A stretch of DNA of 41,416 nt, from the NCBI GenBank assembly GCA_046533895.1, contig JAWDOK010000009.1:1-41416 (forward strand). Direction: 5' to 3'. The notes under the pieces were generated by a model that was given only the letters and a program-made list of their open reading frames with translations, was not told the origin of the DNA and searched no databases. The position numbers and the translations under genes are program-made. Within the stretch, counting starts at the first letter, position 1; the number at the start of each line of letters is the position of its first letter. This DNA is from Acidianus hospitalis. Lineage in GTDB: Archaea > Thermoproteota > Thermoprotei_A > Sulfolobales > Sulfolobaceae. Below, one piece after another: positions 22,849 through 31,334 of this stretch.

Positions 22849-24723
22849 ATGTCACGATATTCTTGGATGATAGGAGGAGCACAAGGTTTAGGAGTAGATA
22901 CTTCAGCAACCATTTTTGGAAATGCAGTAGCAAGAGCTGGTTACTATCTTTATGGTAATAGAGAGTACTATTCCAATATTAAAGGTAGACATTCGTATTT
23001 TCAAGTAGTATTTAGTGAAAAGCCTCTGCATAGCATTTCCTCGACTGTAAACGTGTTAGCAACATTTGACGCAGAAACAATCTTCCAACATTTCACGGAA
23101 GTTACTGATTTTATTATTTATGACAAAGGAGTGGAAGGAACAAATTTAGACATGGTCAGATCTATGGAACCAGAAATAGCTGAACAAGTAAGGGAATTAT
23201 TATCTAAAAACGGATTAGGAGATACAGTAAAAGACGTCATATCTTACCTTGAAAAAAAGGGTGTAAAAGCCATACCAATCAATTATCTAGAGTTGTTAAA
23301 GAGAGTAGCCGACGCATATAAATTACCTTTGTCGGTAGTTGAAAGAGCAAAGAATATCATATGTGTAGCTGCTTCTATGTCTCTCTTTGGTTTTAAATTA
23401 GATTACTTAAAACAAGCAATATCTTCTCTATTTAAGAACGATCTTTTTATTAAATTCAATACAATGGCAGCCGAATTGGGATATAGCTTAACGGAGAACC
23501 ATTATAAATTGCCAGAAATTCCTGTTTCAAAACCCAGAATACAAGTTGATGGAAATACAATATCTGCAATAGGAAAACTAGCTGCGGGTCTTAGATTCCA
23601 ATCTTATTATCCTATTACTCCAGCAAGCGACGAAAGTACATATATCGAGGCTAATCAAAATCTAGATATGATAGTCGAGGCAGGCGAATTAAGAAAAGGA
23701 GGTGCAGTTGTTGTTCAAGCCGAAGATGAATTAGCAGCAATAAATATGGCTGTGGGTGCAACATTAACTGGAGCTAGAGCAGCTACTGCAACTTCTGGTC
23801 CAGGCTTTGCTTTAATGGCTGAAGGGATAAGCTGGGCTGGAATGAACGAGGCACCAGTAGTTATAACATATTATATGAGAGGTGCTCCATCAACAGGTTT
23901 ACCTACAAGATCTGGCCAAGGAGATTTAAAATTTGCACTTAACGTCGGCCATGGAGAATTTCCCAGGATAGTCATAGCTTCAGGAGACCATGAGGAAATT
24001 TTCTGGGACGCTGTTTGGGCTTTCAATTTAGCCGAAAAGTATCAAACACCGGTAATTCATATTATTGAGAAAACATTAGCTAATGCATATTCAGTATTTG
24101 ATGAAGATCATATATTAGGTAAGAAAATTCCTATAGAAAGAGGAAAAATAGTAAAACCTAGCGGAGACTTTTTCAGAAGGTTTGAAATAACAGAAGATGG
24201 AATTTCTCCTAGAGCTTTCTTAGGAGAGGCAAGCATGTTTTATGCAGGAGACGAACATAATGAGGAAGGACATATAACTGAAGGAACAGAAAATAGGATA
24301 AAAATGTATGAAAAGAGAATGAAGAAATTAGAAACCGCGGATAAAGAAATACCAGAGGAGCAAAGAGTCAACGTTGTAGGAGATGGAAATATAGTGCTAT
24401 TAACTTGGGGCTCTCCTAAAGGAGCAATAATAGATGCTATGGACGAATTAAAAGATGTAATGATGATTCAAGTGAAAATGTTTAATCCATATCCAAAGAA
24501 CTTGATGAGAAAGTTGCTTCAAGGAAAGAGTAAGATAATAGCTGTTGAGAATAATTATGAGGCACAAGGTGCTCAAATACTTACAGAAAATACTGGCATC
24601 TTCCCAACTAATTACATATTAAAATGGACAGGAAGAGCTATAACTAGGGAAGAAATAATTGAAGGTGTAAAACAAATTGTTGAAAAAGGAGAAAAGAAGG
24701 TGGTGTTAAGTGCAGGAGCATAA
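22849..24723 (+). CDS. 2-oxoacid:ferredoxin oxidoreductase, alpha subunit (fused gamma-alpha)
   Basis: 624 residues from the ATG at 22849. The N-terminal gamma-type domain (SWMIGGAQGLGVDTS from residue 5, to about 200) is fused to an alpha domain that carries the substrate-site motif YPITPASDE and the ATSGPGF loop. This architecture is that of the two-subunit Sulfolobus enzyme, which converts pyruvate, 2-oxoglutarate and other 2-oxoacids plus CoA to acyl-CoA, CO2 and reduced ferredoxin. A frame from a GTG at 22810 is open but lies 5 bp after the TATA box and adds 13 residues absent from the known homolog. It overlaps the beta gene by 14 bp. Confidence 0.93.
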   Translation: MSRYSWMIGGAQGLGVDTSATIFGNAVARAGYYLYGNREYYSNIKGRHSYFQVVFSEKPLHSISSTVNVLATFDAETIFQHFTEVTDFIIYDKGVEGTNLDMVRSMEPEIAEQVRELLSKNGLGDTVKDVISYLEKKGVKAIPINYLELLKRVADAYKLPLSVVERAKNIICVAASMSLFGFKLDYLKQAISSLFKNDLFIKFNTMAAELGYSLTENHYKLPEIPVSKPRIQVDGNTISAIGKLAAGLRFQSYYPITPASDESTYIEANQNLDMIVEAGELRKGGAVVVQAEDELAAINMAVGATLTGARAATATSGPGFALMAEGISWAGMNEAPVVITYYMRGAPSTGLPTRSGQGDLKFALNVGHGEFPRIVIASGDHEEIFWDAVWAFNLAEKYQTPVIHIIEKTLANAYSVFDEDHILGKKIPIERGKIVKPSGDFFRRFEITEDGISPRAFLGEASMFYAGDEHNEEGHITEGTENRIKMYEKRMKKLETADKEIPEEQRVNVVGDGNIVLLTWGSPKGAIIDAMDELKDVMMIQVKMFNPYPKNLMRKLLQGKSKIIAVENNYEAQGAQILTENTGIFPTNYILKWTGRAITREEIIEGVKQIVEKGEKKVVLSAGA

Positions 24724-25624
24724 ACCGGTATTCGTAGATTGGTGCCCAGGTTGTGGAAACTTTGGAATATTAAGAGCAGAAGAAATGGCAATAAGGGAAC
24801 TAGGGGTAGATCCTAAAAAAGTTATAGTAGTATCCGGAATAGGTTGCTCGGGTAAGATACCTCACTTTATACAGCTACCTATAGGAGGAGTACATACATT
24901 ACACGGAAGGTCTATAGCTTATGCCACCGGAATAAAATTATCTAATCCGTCATTGGAAGTAATTGTAAACATAGGGGACGGTGACGGACTAGGTATAGGA
25001 ATGGGACATTTTGTTCATGCTGGCAGAAGAAATATTGATATGACAGTAATAGTTCACGATAACGGAGTTTACGGATTAACAAAAGGTCAAGCGTCACCTA
25101 CCCTTCATAGAGGTTTAAAAACTAAGTCGTTACCTAGACCAAATATAAACGATGCTGTAAATCCGATTTCAGTAGCATTATCTGCTGGATACACTTTTGT
25201 TGCAAGAGGATATGCCTACGATGTAATGCACCTTAAAGATCTAATAGTTAAAGCAATTAAGCATAAAGGGTTAGCGTTTATAGATGTTTTACAACCTTGT
25301 CCGACATATAATGATATAAATACTAAGGAATGGTACGATAAAAGAATTTACAAATTAGATAACGATCCTACTTGGGATCCTAAAGTAAAGAGCGAGACAG
25401 ATCAACAAACAAAGTTTGAGAGAGCTATGTTAAAAGCACTCGAATGGGGAGACAAAATACCTATTGGAGTATTTTATGAGAACGAGCTAGTTCCAACATT
25501 TGAAGAAAGAATAATGCAAAATATACATAACTACTTAGATTATTATCCTGCAAAACAAGAAATAGAGAAAAATGGAGAATCTACCACTAAAATCGATGAG
25601 CTGATAAAAGCAAAAAGAGTTTAA
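24710..25624 (+). CDS. 2-oxoacid:ferredoxin oxidoreductase, beta subunit
   Basis: 304 residues from a GTG start inside the end of the alpha gene. The four Cys that hold the single [4Fe-4S] cluster in the Sulfolobus enzyme are at the expected places: Cys12 and Cys15 (WCPGCGN), Cys46 (GIGCSGK) and Cys197 (QPCPTYND). Thiamine diphosphate binds through the GDGDGLGIGMGH region (about 89-100) and N118. Lys49 and Leu123, positions reported to set the broad 2-oxoacid specificity in Sulfolobus sp. strain 7, are both present. The enzyme feeds reduced ferredoxin to central metabolism and works with the alpha subunit. Confidence 0.93.
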   Translation: MQEHKPVFVDWCPGCGNFGILRAEEMAIRELGVDPKKVIVVSGIGCSGKIPHFIQLPIGGVHTLHGRSIAYATGIKLSNPSLEVIVNIGDGDGLGIGMGHFVHAGRRNIDMTVIVHDNGVYGLTKGQASPTLHRGLKTKSLPRPNINDAVNPISVALSAGYTFVARGYAYDVMHLKDLIVKAIKHKGLAFIDVLQPCPTYNDINTKEWYDKRIYKLDNDPTWDPKVKSETDQQTKFERAMLKALEWGDKIPIGVFYENELVPTFEERIMQNIHNYLDYYPAKQEIEKNGESTTKIDELIKAKRV

Positions 25625-25694
25625 CGGAGTTTTTCGAGTTTAGCATTATTTTTTCCGTTTAAACTTTTATAACTTTTTAAAACAATGTAATATC

Positions 25695-26063
25695 ATGTCT
25701 CAGCTTTCTATTCTCCAAATAGCTAAAATGCAAGAAAAAGAAAGAGAAGAAATAATGAGTAAATTGTTCCAACAATTACTTCAGATGAAAGATGAGGATA
25801 AGATAAACACTCTAAAAGGTCTAATAAGAGAAATGGCAGAAAAGGCTACTGATGAAGAATATCTAAATTTATGCAAAACCAATCTTAAGTTAGCTTCAAC
25901 ATTACCTGATGACGTCCTAAAAGCTTTTATACAGTTAAGAATGCAAGCCTCTTCTCAATTACCTAAAGACTTGCACGATAGAGACATGAAATTATTAACT
26001 AAGGCCTTAGGAGAAGTGGATACGCAAATAAGAGAAAAAATATCCAGAAACATGCCAAAATAA
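25695..26063 (+). CDS. Conserved small helical protein (122 aa)
   Basis: A highly charged, almost fully alpha-helical protein with no membrane segment. Helices at about residues 3-31 (KMQEKEREEIMSKLFQQLL), 36-52, 54-66, 73-88 and 96-116 give a helical-bundle appearance. A TATA-like aacttttaaaac at about 25671-25682 precedes the ATG by about 18-25 bp. It follows OFOR by 70 bp on the same strand, but with its own promoter. I do not know a function. Confidence 0.6.
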   Translation: MSQLSILQIAKMQEKEREEIMSKLFQQLLQMKDEDKINTLKGLIREMAEKATDEEYLNLCKTNLKLASTLPDDVLKAFIQLRMQASSQLPKDLHDRDMKLLTKALGEVDTQIREKISRNMPK

Positions 26064-26087
26064 ATGAAAAATTTTCTTCTTTTCGTA

Positions 26088-27452
26088 TCAAAATATGCTC
26101 CTTGCTGCATAACTTATGCTTTCATTTGACATTGGATGTTGATCTGCATAATTAGCCATTTGTCTAGCTGTTAGTCCATTAGCTACTGCAGTGCCTATTT
26201 CGTTTATCATAGTTGGCGCATCTATTCCTATTATCCAACCTCCAATTATTCTTAAAGATCCTCTTTCAAAGAATAGTCTAACTTCTCCTTCGGCTTCATC
26301 ATACATTTGCGCTCTTGAATCTTTACTCAAGGGATATGATGCTTCTATTATGTCTATTCCTCTCCTTTTTGCCTCCTCTGGTAATATTCCCACATAAGCA
26401 ATAGAAGGAATTGTAAAAACGGAAATTGGCACGCTTTGGAAATCCATATAATCTATTGGTGTACCCGCAAGTATATTATGAGCAGAGACTAAAGACTGCC
26501 TAACTGCAGAGTGGAAGAACATTGATCTACCATTCACGTCGCCCGGTGCATAAACGTTTTTAACACTAGTTACTATTGTTTCATCAACCATTATCCCTGT
26601 TTTACCTATTGCCAAACCCAATTTTTCAGTCCCTTTAGGATATACTGGTCTTCTACCAGTAGCTAACATAACTAAATCTGCGGAAATTTCCCTTTTCTCT
26701 GATTTCTCGGAATATATTACTTTATATTCATCTTTATCTCCAATCTTCTGAACTTCTATAACTGGAGAGTTAAACCTTATATCAATGTTCTTATCCAACA
26801 TTGAAAGTAATGAGGATACGAGTCTACTATCCAGTCCTCTAAGTACTTTATCTGACCTAACTAATACATGAACCTTAGTACCTAAGGCATTCATAATAGA
26901 GGCGGTTTCTAAAGCAATATAACCTCCTCCAATTATTACCATTTCTTTAGGTAATTTTCTTATCGAAGTCTTATATTTATAAAGATCGTCACTAGTTATA
27001 CAATATTCTGAACCTGGAAATTTTGGTTTAAAAGGCTCACTTCCAGTAGCTAAAATTAGGTATTTATACTCTACCTGCACATCTCTTTTCTCATCTTTGA
27101 TTACTGCATGATGATTATCTATAATCTCTACTTCTCCTTTATAAAATTCTACAGAAGATTCTGCTAATTCTTGTTTATGTTGATTAAACCTAGTTTCTTG
27201 AACAAAGTCTTTATGATCTTGGGCTTTCTCAAAGGGTATTGTCTCATTAAATCCTAGTAATTTTTTAGCTCTTACGTACAGATGGGCTAATTCTCTCAGT
27301 GTCTTAGAAGGCACACAACCTTGATATAAGCAATTACCTCCTAGTTCTCCTTTGGGATCAGCCATCACTACCTTTAATCCGGCTTTATCTAATCTAAATG
27401 CTGCTGGATAGCCTGCACCGCCTGCTCCCGCTATCAAAACATCTACTATCAT
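26088..27452 (-). CDS. Dihydrolipoamide-dehydrogenase-like flavoprotein disulfide reductase
   Basis: 454 residues with the class I pyridine nucleotide-disulfide oxidoreductase order. An FAD motif GAGGAGYPAA (about 9-18) is followed by the redox disulfide GGNCLYQGCVPSK (Cys41, Cys46), the NAD(P) motif IIGGGYIALETAS (about 173-185), a second FAD motif YAPGDVNG, and a C-terminal dimer interface with HPMSNESI, holding the His-Glu pair next to the partner's disulfide. Possible roles are dihydrolipoamide dehydrogenase or a related disulfide/CoA-disulfide reductase. No E1/E2 genes are beside it, so the lipoyl substrate is not assured. It converges on the OFOR-side genes. Confidence 0.88.
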   Translation of the reverse strand: MIVDVLIAGAGGAGYPAAFRLDKAGLKVVMADPKGELGGNCLYQGCVPSKTLRELAHLYVRAKKLLGFNETIPFEKAQDHKDFVQETRFNQHKQELAESSVEFYKGEVEIIDNHHAVIKDEKRDVQVEYKYLILATGSEPFKPKFPGSEYCITSDDLYKYKTSIRKLPKEMVIIGGGYIALETASIMNALGTKVHVLVRSDKVLRGLDSRLVSSLLSMLDKNIDIRFNSPVIEVQKIGDKDEYKVIYSEKSEKREISADLVMLATGRRPVYPKGTEKLGLAIGKTGIMVDETIVTSVKNVYAPGDVNGRSMFFHSAVRQSLVSAHNILAGTPIDYMDFQSVPISVFTIPSIAYVGILPEEAKRRGIDIIEASYPLSKDSRAQMYDEAEGEVRLFFERGSLRIIGGWIIGIDAPTMINEIGTAVANGLTARQMANYADQHPMSNESISYAARSIF

Positions 27453-27566
27453 ATGTCAATTACAAAGTTAAGATTAAAAAGAATTTTTATGCATTAAGAA
27501 TTTAGATGCCTCTATATTTAAAAATAATACGCAAGGTTTATCGCCTTTGAAAAGTATATAGAATTT

Positions 27567-29270
27567 GTGAGTGTCTCTGATGCCCTTCAATTAGCAATAG
27601 AAATCCTTCAGATATTATTCTTCATAGTGCCTTTTCTATTCTTCCTAATGATGATTAGAGCTAATAGAATAGCTAATAAGCATAAGAAAGTTATTAGCTA
27701 CATACCAAGTACAAGGTTAGAAGATCTATACGATTTAAAAGACGTAAAGAAGAGGCTGGAAGAAATTGCCGAAGAGGTCAAAAAAGGTAAAACCTACGGT
27801 GTAATACTTTTTGGGCCTCCAGGGACGGGTAAAACAAGCCTATCGAAAGCCATCGCAAATAAATTAGGCTGGAATTTCTTTCAGTTAAATGCATCAGATA
27901 TATTGAGTAAATGGTACGGAGAAAGTGAAATTTTACTAACTTCCTTCCTTGATAAAGTTGAATCAAATCAGCCTGCAGTACTTTTCATCGACGAAATAGA
28001 TAGTTTTACAATGAGCAGAGAGGACGATATACATGAGGTAACTCACAGGCTGATAAATATTCTATTAAATAGAATCCAAGAATTCCATGATAAAGGAGAT
28101 AAAATACTCATAATAGGTACTACTAACTTACCTCAAGAAATCGACGAGGCCTTCCTTAGGCCGGGAAGATTTGATGAAATAATTTATGTTCCTTTACCCG
28201 ATGAAGAAGGGAGAGAAGAAATATGGAAAGGATATATCAAAGAACCTAATATAGATTACAAACTCTTAGCTAAGAGATCGGAAAGATTTTCTCCAGCAGA
28301 TATTAAATTAATAGTAGATGAAGTTAAATCAAAAATTCAAAATCCTACAACTGAAGATTACCTAAAATTCATTGAGAACTTTAAACCATCGGTAAAAATT
28401 TCTACATTAATAAAATTCGAGAATTTAGCCAAGAAATACTCTAGGGAGAAAATGATAGACAAACCATTTGGAGTACCAGATATTACTTGGGACGATTTAG
28501 GAGACTTAGAAAAAGTTAAGGAAATAATAAGAGAATCTGTTGAATTACCAATAAAAAATAGAGAATTTGCTGAAAAATTGGGAATAAAACCAGTAAAAGG
28601 AATCTTACTTTATGGACCTCCAGGGACTGGAAAAACAAGCATTGCAAAAGCTATGGCAAATGAATTAAAAGCGTCTTTCATAATATTATCTGGAGAAGAA
28701 ATCGCCTCAGCACAGATAAGAGCACCAGAAGTAATAGCTGAAAAGTTTAACATTGCTAGAGACAATTCTCCTGCAGTGATATTCATTGACGAAATAGATA
28801 TGATAGCAAAGAATAGAATGTTTAATGAATGGAGAAATGCATTAACTGAGCTTTTAACTCAAATAGATGGAATAAGGGAAACGGATGATATAATACTAGT
28901 TGGGGCAACTAATAGACCGTGGGATTTAGACCCAGCAATTTTAAGGCCAGGAAGAATTGATAAATTAGTTTACGTACCGCCTCCAGATTACGAAGGAAGA
29001 ATTAAAGTTCTTAAAGTCTTAACTAAAGGCTTAGAAGTTGATGAAAAAACAATAGAGGAAGTTGCTAAAATTACAGAAAACTATACACCAGCAGACTTGA
29101 AACTGGTTGTAGATGAGATAAGAAGAAATCTACTTAAGGAAGCTTCAATTACAAATGTGCTTAGAATTAAAGTTAATATTGATGATTTTAAAAAGGTTCT
29201 AGACAAGGTTAAACCTAGCGTAACAAAAGAAGAAATAAAAATGTATGAAAGTTTTAAAGCTAGATTTTAA
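27567..29270 (+). CDS. Membrane-anchored double AAA+ ATPase (CDC48-related)
   Basis: 567 residues from a GTG start. One N-terminal TM (about residues 13-33) replaces the usual CDC48 N domain. Two AAA modules follow: Walker A GPPGTGKT at 83-90 and 350-357, Walker B VLFIDEID (138-145) and VIFIDEID (404-411), and arginine-finger regions LRPGRFD (197-203) and LRPGRID (459-465). The pore loop of module 1 is KWYGE (115-119). Module 2 has an unusual ASAQIRAPE (380-388) without the aromatic residue. There is no protease domain, so it is not FtsH. It likely remodels or extracts membrane proteins. The 3' end overlaps the convergent 29267 gene by 4 bp. Confidence 0.85.
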   Translation: MSVSDALQLAIEILQILFFIVPFLFFLMMIRANRIANKHKKVISYIPSTRLEDLYDLKDVKKRLEEIAEEVKKGKTYGVILFGPPGTGKTSLSKAIANKLGWNFFQLNASDILSKWYGESEILLTSFLDKVESNQPAVLFIDEIDSFTMSREDDIHEVTHRLINILLNRIQEFHDKGDKILIIGTTNLPQEIDEAFLRPGRFDEIIYVPLPDEEGREEIWKGYIKEPNIDYKLLAKRSERFSPADIKLIVDEVKSKIQNPTTEDYLKFIENFKPSVKISTLIKFENLAKKYSREKMIDKPFGVPDITWDDLGDLEKVKEIIRESVELPIKNREFAEKLGIKPVKGILLYGPPGTGKTSIAKAMANELKASFIILSGEEIASAQIRAPEVIAEKFNIARDNSPAVIFIDEIDMIAKNRMFNEWRNALTELLTQIDGIRETDDIILVGATNRPWDLDPAILRPGRIDKLVYVPPPDYEGRIKVLKVLTKGLEVDEKTIEEVAKITENYTPADLKLVVDEIRRNLLKEASITNVLRIKVNIDDFKKVLDKVKPSVTKEEIKMYESFKARF

Positions 29271-30136
29271 GCGTGTAATAAAATAGATATTGGCACTAAG
29301 GAATACATAGATAGTAATACTATACTTTCCTTTATAGATAGATTATTATTGTTAAATAGTATGAACATCGTCACACTAACTAGTATTAAAGCTAGAAGAG
29401 AGTAATTAATACCTATAAATACTCCTTTAAGTCCTCCTAGAAGTCCAGCTAAACTTAACGTGAATGCGCTCAGAATTATGGTCTCAACTATAAAACTCAA
29501 AGTCATTTGAGGCCCTAATTCTGGACTTGATAAGCTTCCCTTTATTGCCACTATTATATCTTGTATATTAAGTACGATAGGGAATAAGAAGATCGTGAAT
29601 GCCCACGAAGGCAAGAATTTTGAGGACATGAAAACTAAATTATTTGAAGCAATCCAAAGAATCATAATTCCAGAAAGCATGAAAAGCAAAGATCTTACTG
29701 AGAACTTGACCTCATGAAGTCTAAGTATTAAATAATAACTCAGTATAAAAAGTGATATAATACCTATTTCTAGGTTTATTTTTTGTAGAATAAAAATTGA
29801 TAATAAAATACCCATTATTATTAGAATAATTCTTCTTTCTTCGAAATTAACTATACTGATTCTTCTCTTTCTCCATTTTAGAAAAACTGAGACATTTACT
29901 ATCGCAACACCTAGAGTATAAATTGTGAGAGCGGTTATAAAAAATGAGGATAAGGCCAAATAAAAATTCTTATGAAACAGTAAGTTACTTAAAACTATCA
30001 ATTCTGGTAGCACTGAAAGAGCACCAAGCATGAAACCTTGGTGTATTATTTCTTTACCTCCTTTTACAATTAGCTCGCTCCCTATGTAAAAGCCTAGAAT
30101 AGATAATATAGCTTCTATAAGGTAATACACAAACAC
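29267..30136 (-). CDS. CaCA-exchanger-like membrane protein, degenerate
   Basis: 289 residues, about ten hydrophobic segments, built from two halves as in Ca2+/cation antiporters. In half 1, GSELIVKGG (about 19-27) followed by GFMLGALSVLPELIVLS (34-50) matches the family's alpha-1 repeat ('GadllV.g...G..lva.GTSLPEl'), though GTS is changed to ALSV. In half 2 the corresponding place reads FPIVLNIQDIIVAIKG (185-200), so the second ion-binding signature is lost. Either its transported ion differs or it no longer transports. It is transcribed away from the coiled-coil gene, with a 127-bp gap to it, and is tail-to-tail with the AAA+ gene. Confidence 0.65.
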   Translation of the reverse strand: MFVYYLIEAILSILGFYIGSELIVKGGKEIIHQGFMLGALSVLPELIVLSNLLFHKNFYLALSSFFITALTIYTLGVAIVNVSVFLKWRKRRISIVNFEERRIILIIMGILLSIFILQKINLEIGIISLFILSYYLILRLHEVKFSVRSLLFMLSGIMILWIASNNLVFMSSKFLPSWAFTIFLFPIVLNIQDIIVAIKGSLSSPELGPQMTLSFIVETIILSAFTLSLAGLLGGLKGVFIGINYSLLALILVSVTMFILFNNNNLSIKESIVLLSMYSLVPISILLHA

Positions 30137-30263
30137 AATAATATATTTATAAACATTATCCTATAAGCTTTTCATAAATCATGGGCTAAAAATATAAAAA
30201 TATGAGGTTATACGTTTTTAAATGTTTTAATAATTTAACGAAAACAAAATTAAAAATGTAAAG

Positions 30264-30554
30264 CTAGGTTAGGAGTAAATCTTGAATATGTTCAAGTTGA
30301 TTTTTAATTCTCTTGTATTTTTGAGAAAGAATCGAGAGAGATATTAATACTACTCCAAATTCACCCTTTATAGCGATAGTATCATCATAAGAAATATAAT
30401 CTTTTTGAATCATTTTCTTAAGAATTTTAAGTTCTTTTCTCAATCTTAATAAGTCCTTTCTAGCACTTTTATTTGAAACTGCTAAAGCACTAATATTATA
30501 AATAGCGTCATTAATCCTCTTTTGCAAGTCTTTATCAAAAACTGTAATCTCCAT
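30264..30554 (-). CDS. Hypothetical coiled-coil protein (96 aa)
   Basis: A soluble, strongly helical protein rich in Lys, Leu and Ile. A heptad-like segment runs through RKDLLRLRKELKILKKMIQKDY (about 37-58), and a second helix ends the protein (LSQKYKRIKNQLEHIQDLLL). It has no Cys. It could dimerise as a coiled coil. I do not recognise the family. It is divergent from the COQ7-like gene at 30700 with a 145-bp shared upstream region. Confidence 0.5.
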   Translation of the reverse strand: MEITVFDKDLQKRINDAIYNISALAVSNKSARKDLLRLRKELKILKKMIQKDYISYDDTIAIKGEFGVVLISLSILSQKYKRIKNQLEHIQDLLLT

Positions 30555-30699
30555 TTATATCACATATATTTTTGCATCGTATGTTATAACTCTTTTCTAA
30601 ATATATTTTAACAAAAGGACATCCCAAGCATCCTAGATATTCACGAGTGAAAAGCGATATTTACTAAAAGTATTTTTTATCTAGAAAGATGATCTACTT

Positions 30700-31041
30700 A
30701 TGGATAAGTATATATTAGCATTACTTGGCGAGGCTGGAGCTTCTGGATTAGCTAAAGCGTATTATATTAGATATAAGACAACACATTTTAAAGAAGCGTT
30801 TGAGGACGAGCAATCTCATTGGAATTATTTTAGAAAATATAGAAGATCTATCCTAGAAAAGCCAACTTATTATACACTTTTCATATTTGGGATTTTAACT
30901 TCATTACTTGGGTATAATGCCGTTAAAAGGGTAATACGATTAGTGGAAACTAATGCAATTAGATTTTATGAGAAAAATTTTGTAATTGAAGGAGAGCTAA
31001 AGAAAATATTAGAGGAAGAGAAAAAGCATATGAATGTATAG
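30700..31041 (+). CDS. Ferritin-like/COQ7-type putative diiron protein (113 aa)
   Basis: Four helices carry the carboxylate-bridged diiron pattern E ... ExxH ... E ... ExxH: Glu11 in helix 1 (LLGEAGASGLAKAYY), Glu37-x-x-His40 (DEQSHWNYF), Glu83 (LVETNAIRFYE) and Glu107-x-x-His110 (EEEKKHMNV). The order and spacing match the COQ7/demethoxyquinone hydroxylase and rubrerythrin class at near-minimal length. A hydrophobic stretch between the helix pairs (about 57-72) would allow a membrane-face association, as in COQ7. A role in quinone hydroxylation or in oxidative-stress defence is inference. It overlaps the SWIM gene by 8 bp, indicating co-expression. Confidence 0.65.
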   Translation: MDKYILALLGEAGASGLAKAYYIRYKTTHFKEAFEDEQSHWNYFRKYRRSILEKPTYYTLFIFGILTSLLGYNAVKRVIRLVETNAIRFYEKNFVIEGELKKILEEEKKHMNV

Positions 31042-31288
31042 CATTATAACATATAGTGTTATGACTAGAATACTCAGCATAAAAGATACACCAGAAGGTA
31101 GAATAATAGAGGGCCTAGTACCGGCTAAGTGCATTGTAGGATTCCATAAAGTGAGAATAAAAGTCATAAATAGCAAAATGGTTGAGAGCGAATGTAGTTG
31201 TGGAAGTACTCTTTGTCCTCATGCAGTAAAGTTATATTTATTTTATATGGCTCATGTAAAAAGAAACGAGAATTCTGTAAAAAGATGA
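31034..31288 (+). CDS. Small SWIM-type zinc-binding protein (84 aa)
   Basis: The motif Cys54-x-Cys56-x4-Cys61-x-His63 (CSCGSTLCPH) followed by a hydrophobic helix (AVKLYLFYMA) is the SWIM zinc-binding signature in a short form. SWIM domains bind DNA or protein and in archaea often occur as small free-standing proteins. A strand-rich N-terminal half precedes it. The frame opens at 31034, inside the end of the diiron gene; ATG 31061 (MTRILSIKDTPEG) is an alternative start that would give 75 residues and leave 19 bp between the genes. Both options point to one operon with the diiron protein. Confidence 0.65.
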   Translation: MYSIITYSVMTRILSIKDTPEGRIIEGLVPAKCIVGFHKVRIKVINSKMVESECSCGSTLCPHAVKLYLFYMAHVKRNENSVKR

Positions 31289-31303
31289 TTTTGGACAATA
31301 ATA

Positions 31304-31311
31304 CTTAAATT
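31304..31311 (+). promoter_or_regulatory. TATA-like element before the decayed gene
   Basis: cttaaatt is centred about 28 bp before the ATG at 31335, the usual leaderless spacing. It suggests that the decayed frame downstream was once, and may still be, transcribed. Confidence 0.4.
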
Positions 31312-31334
31312 TCTCTATTCATAAATCATATCAG

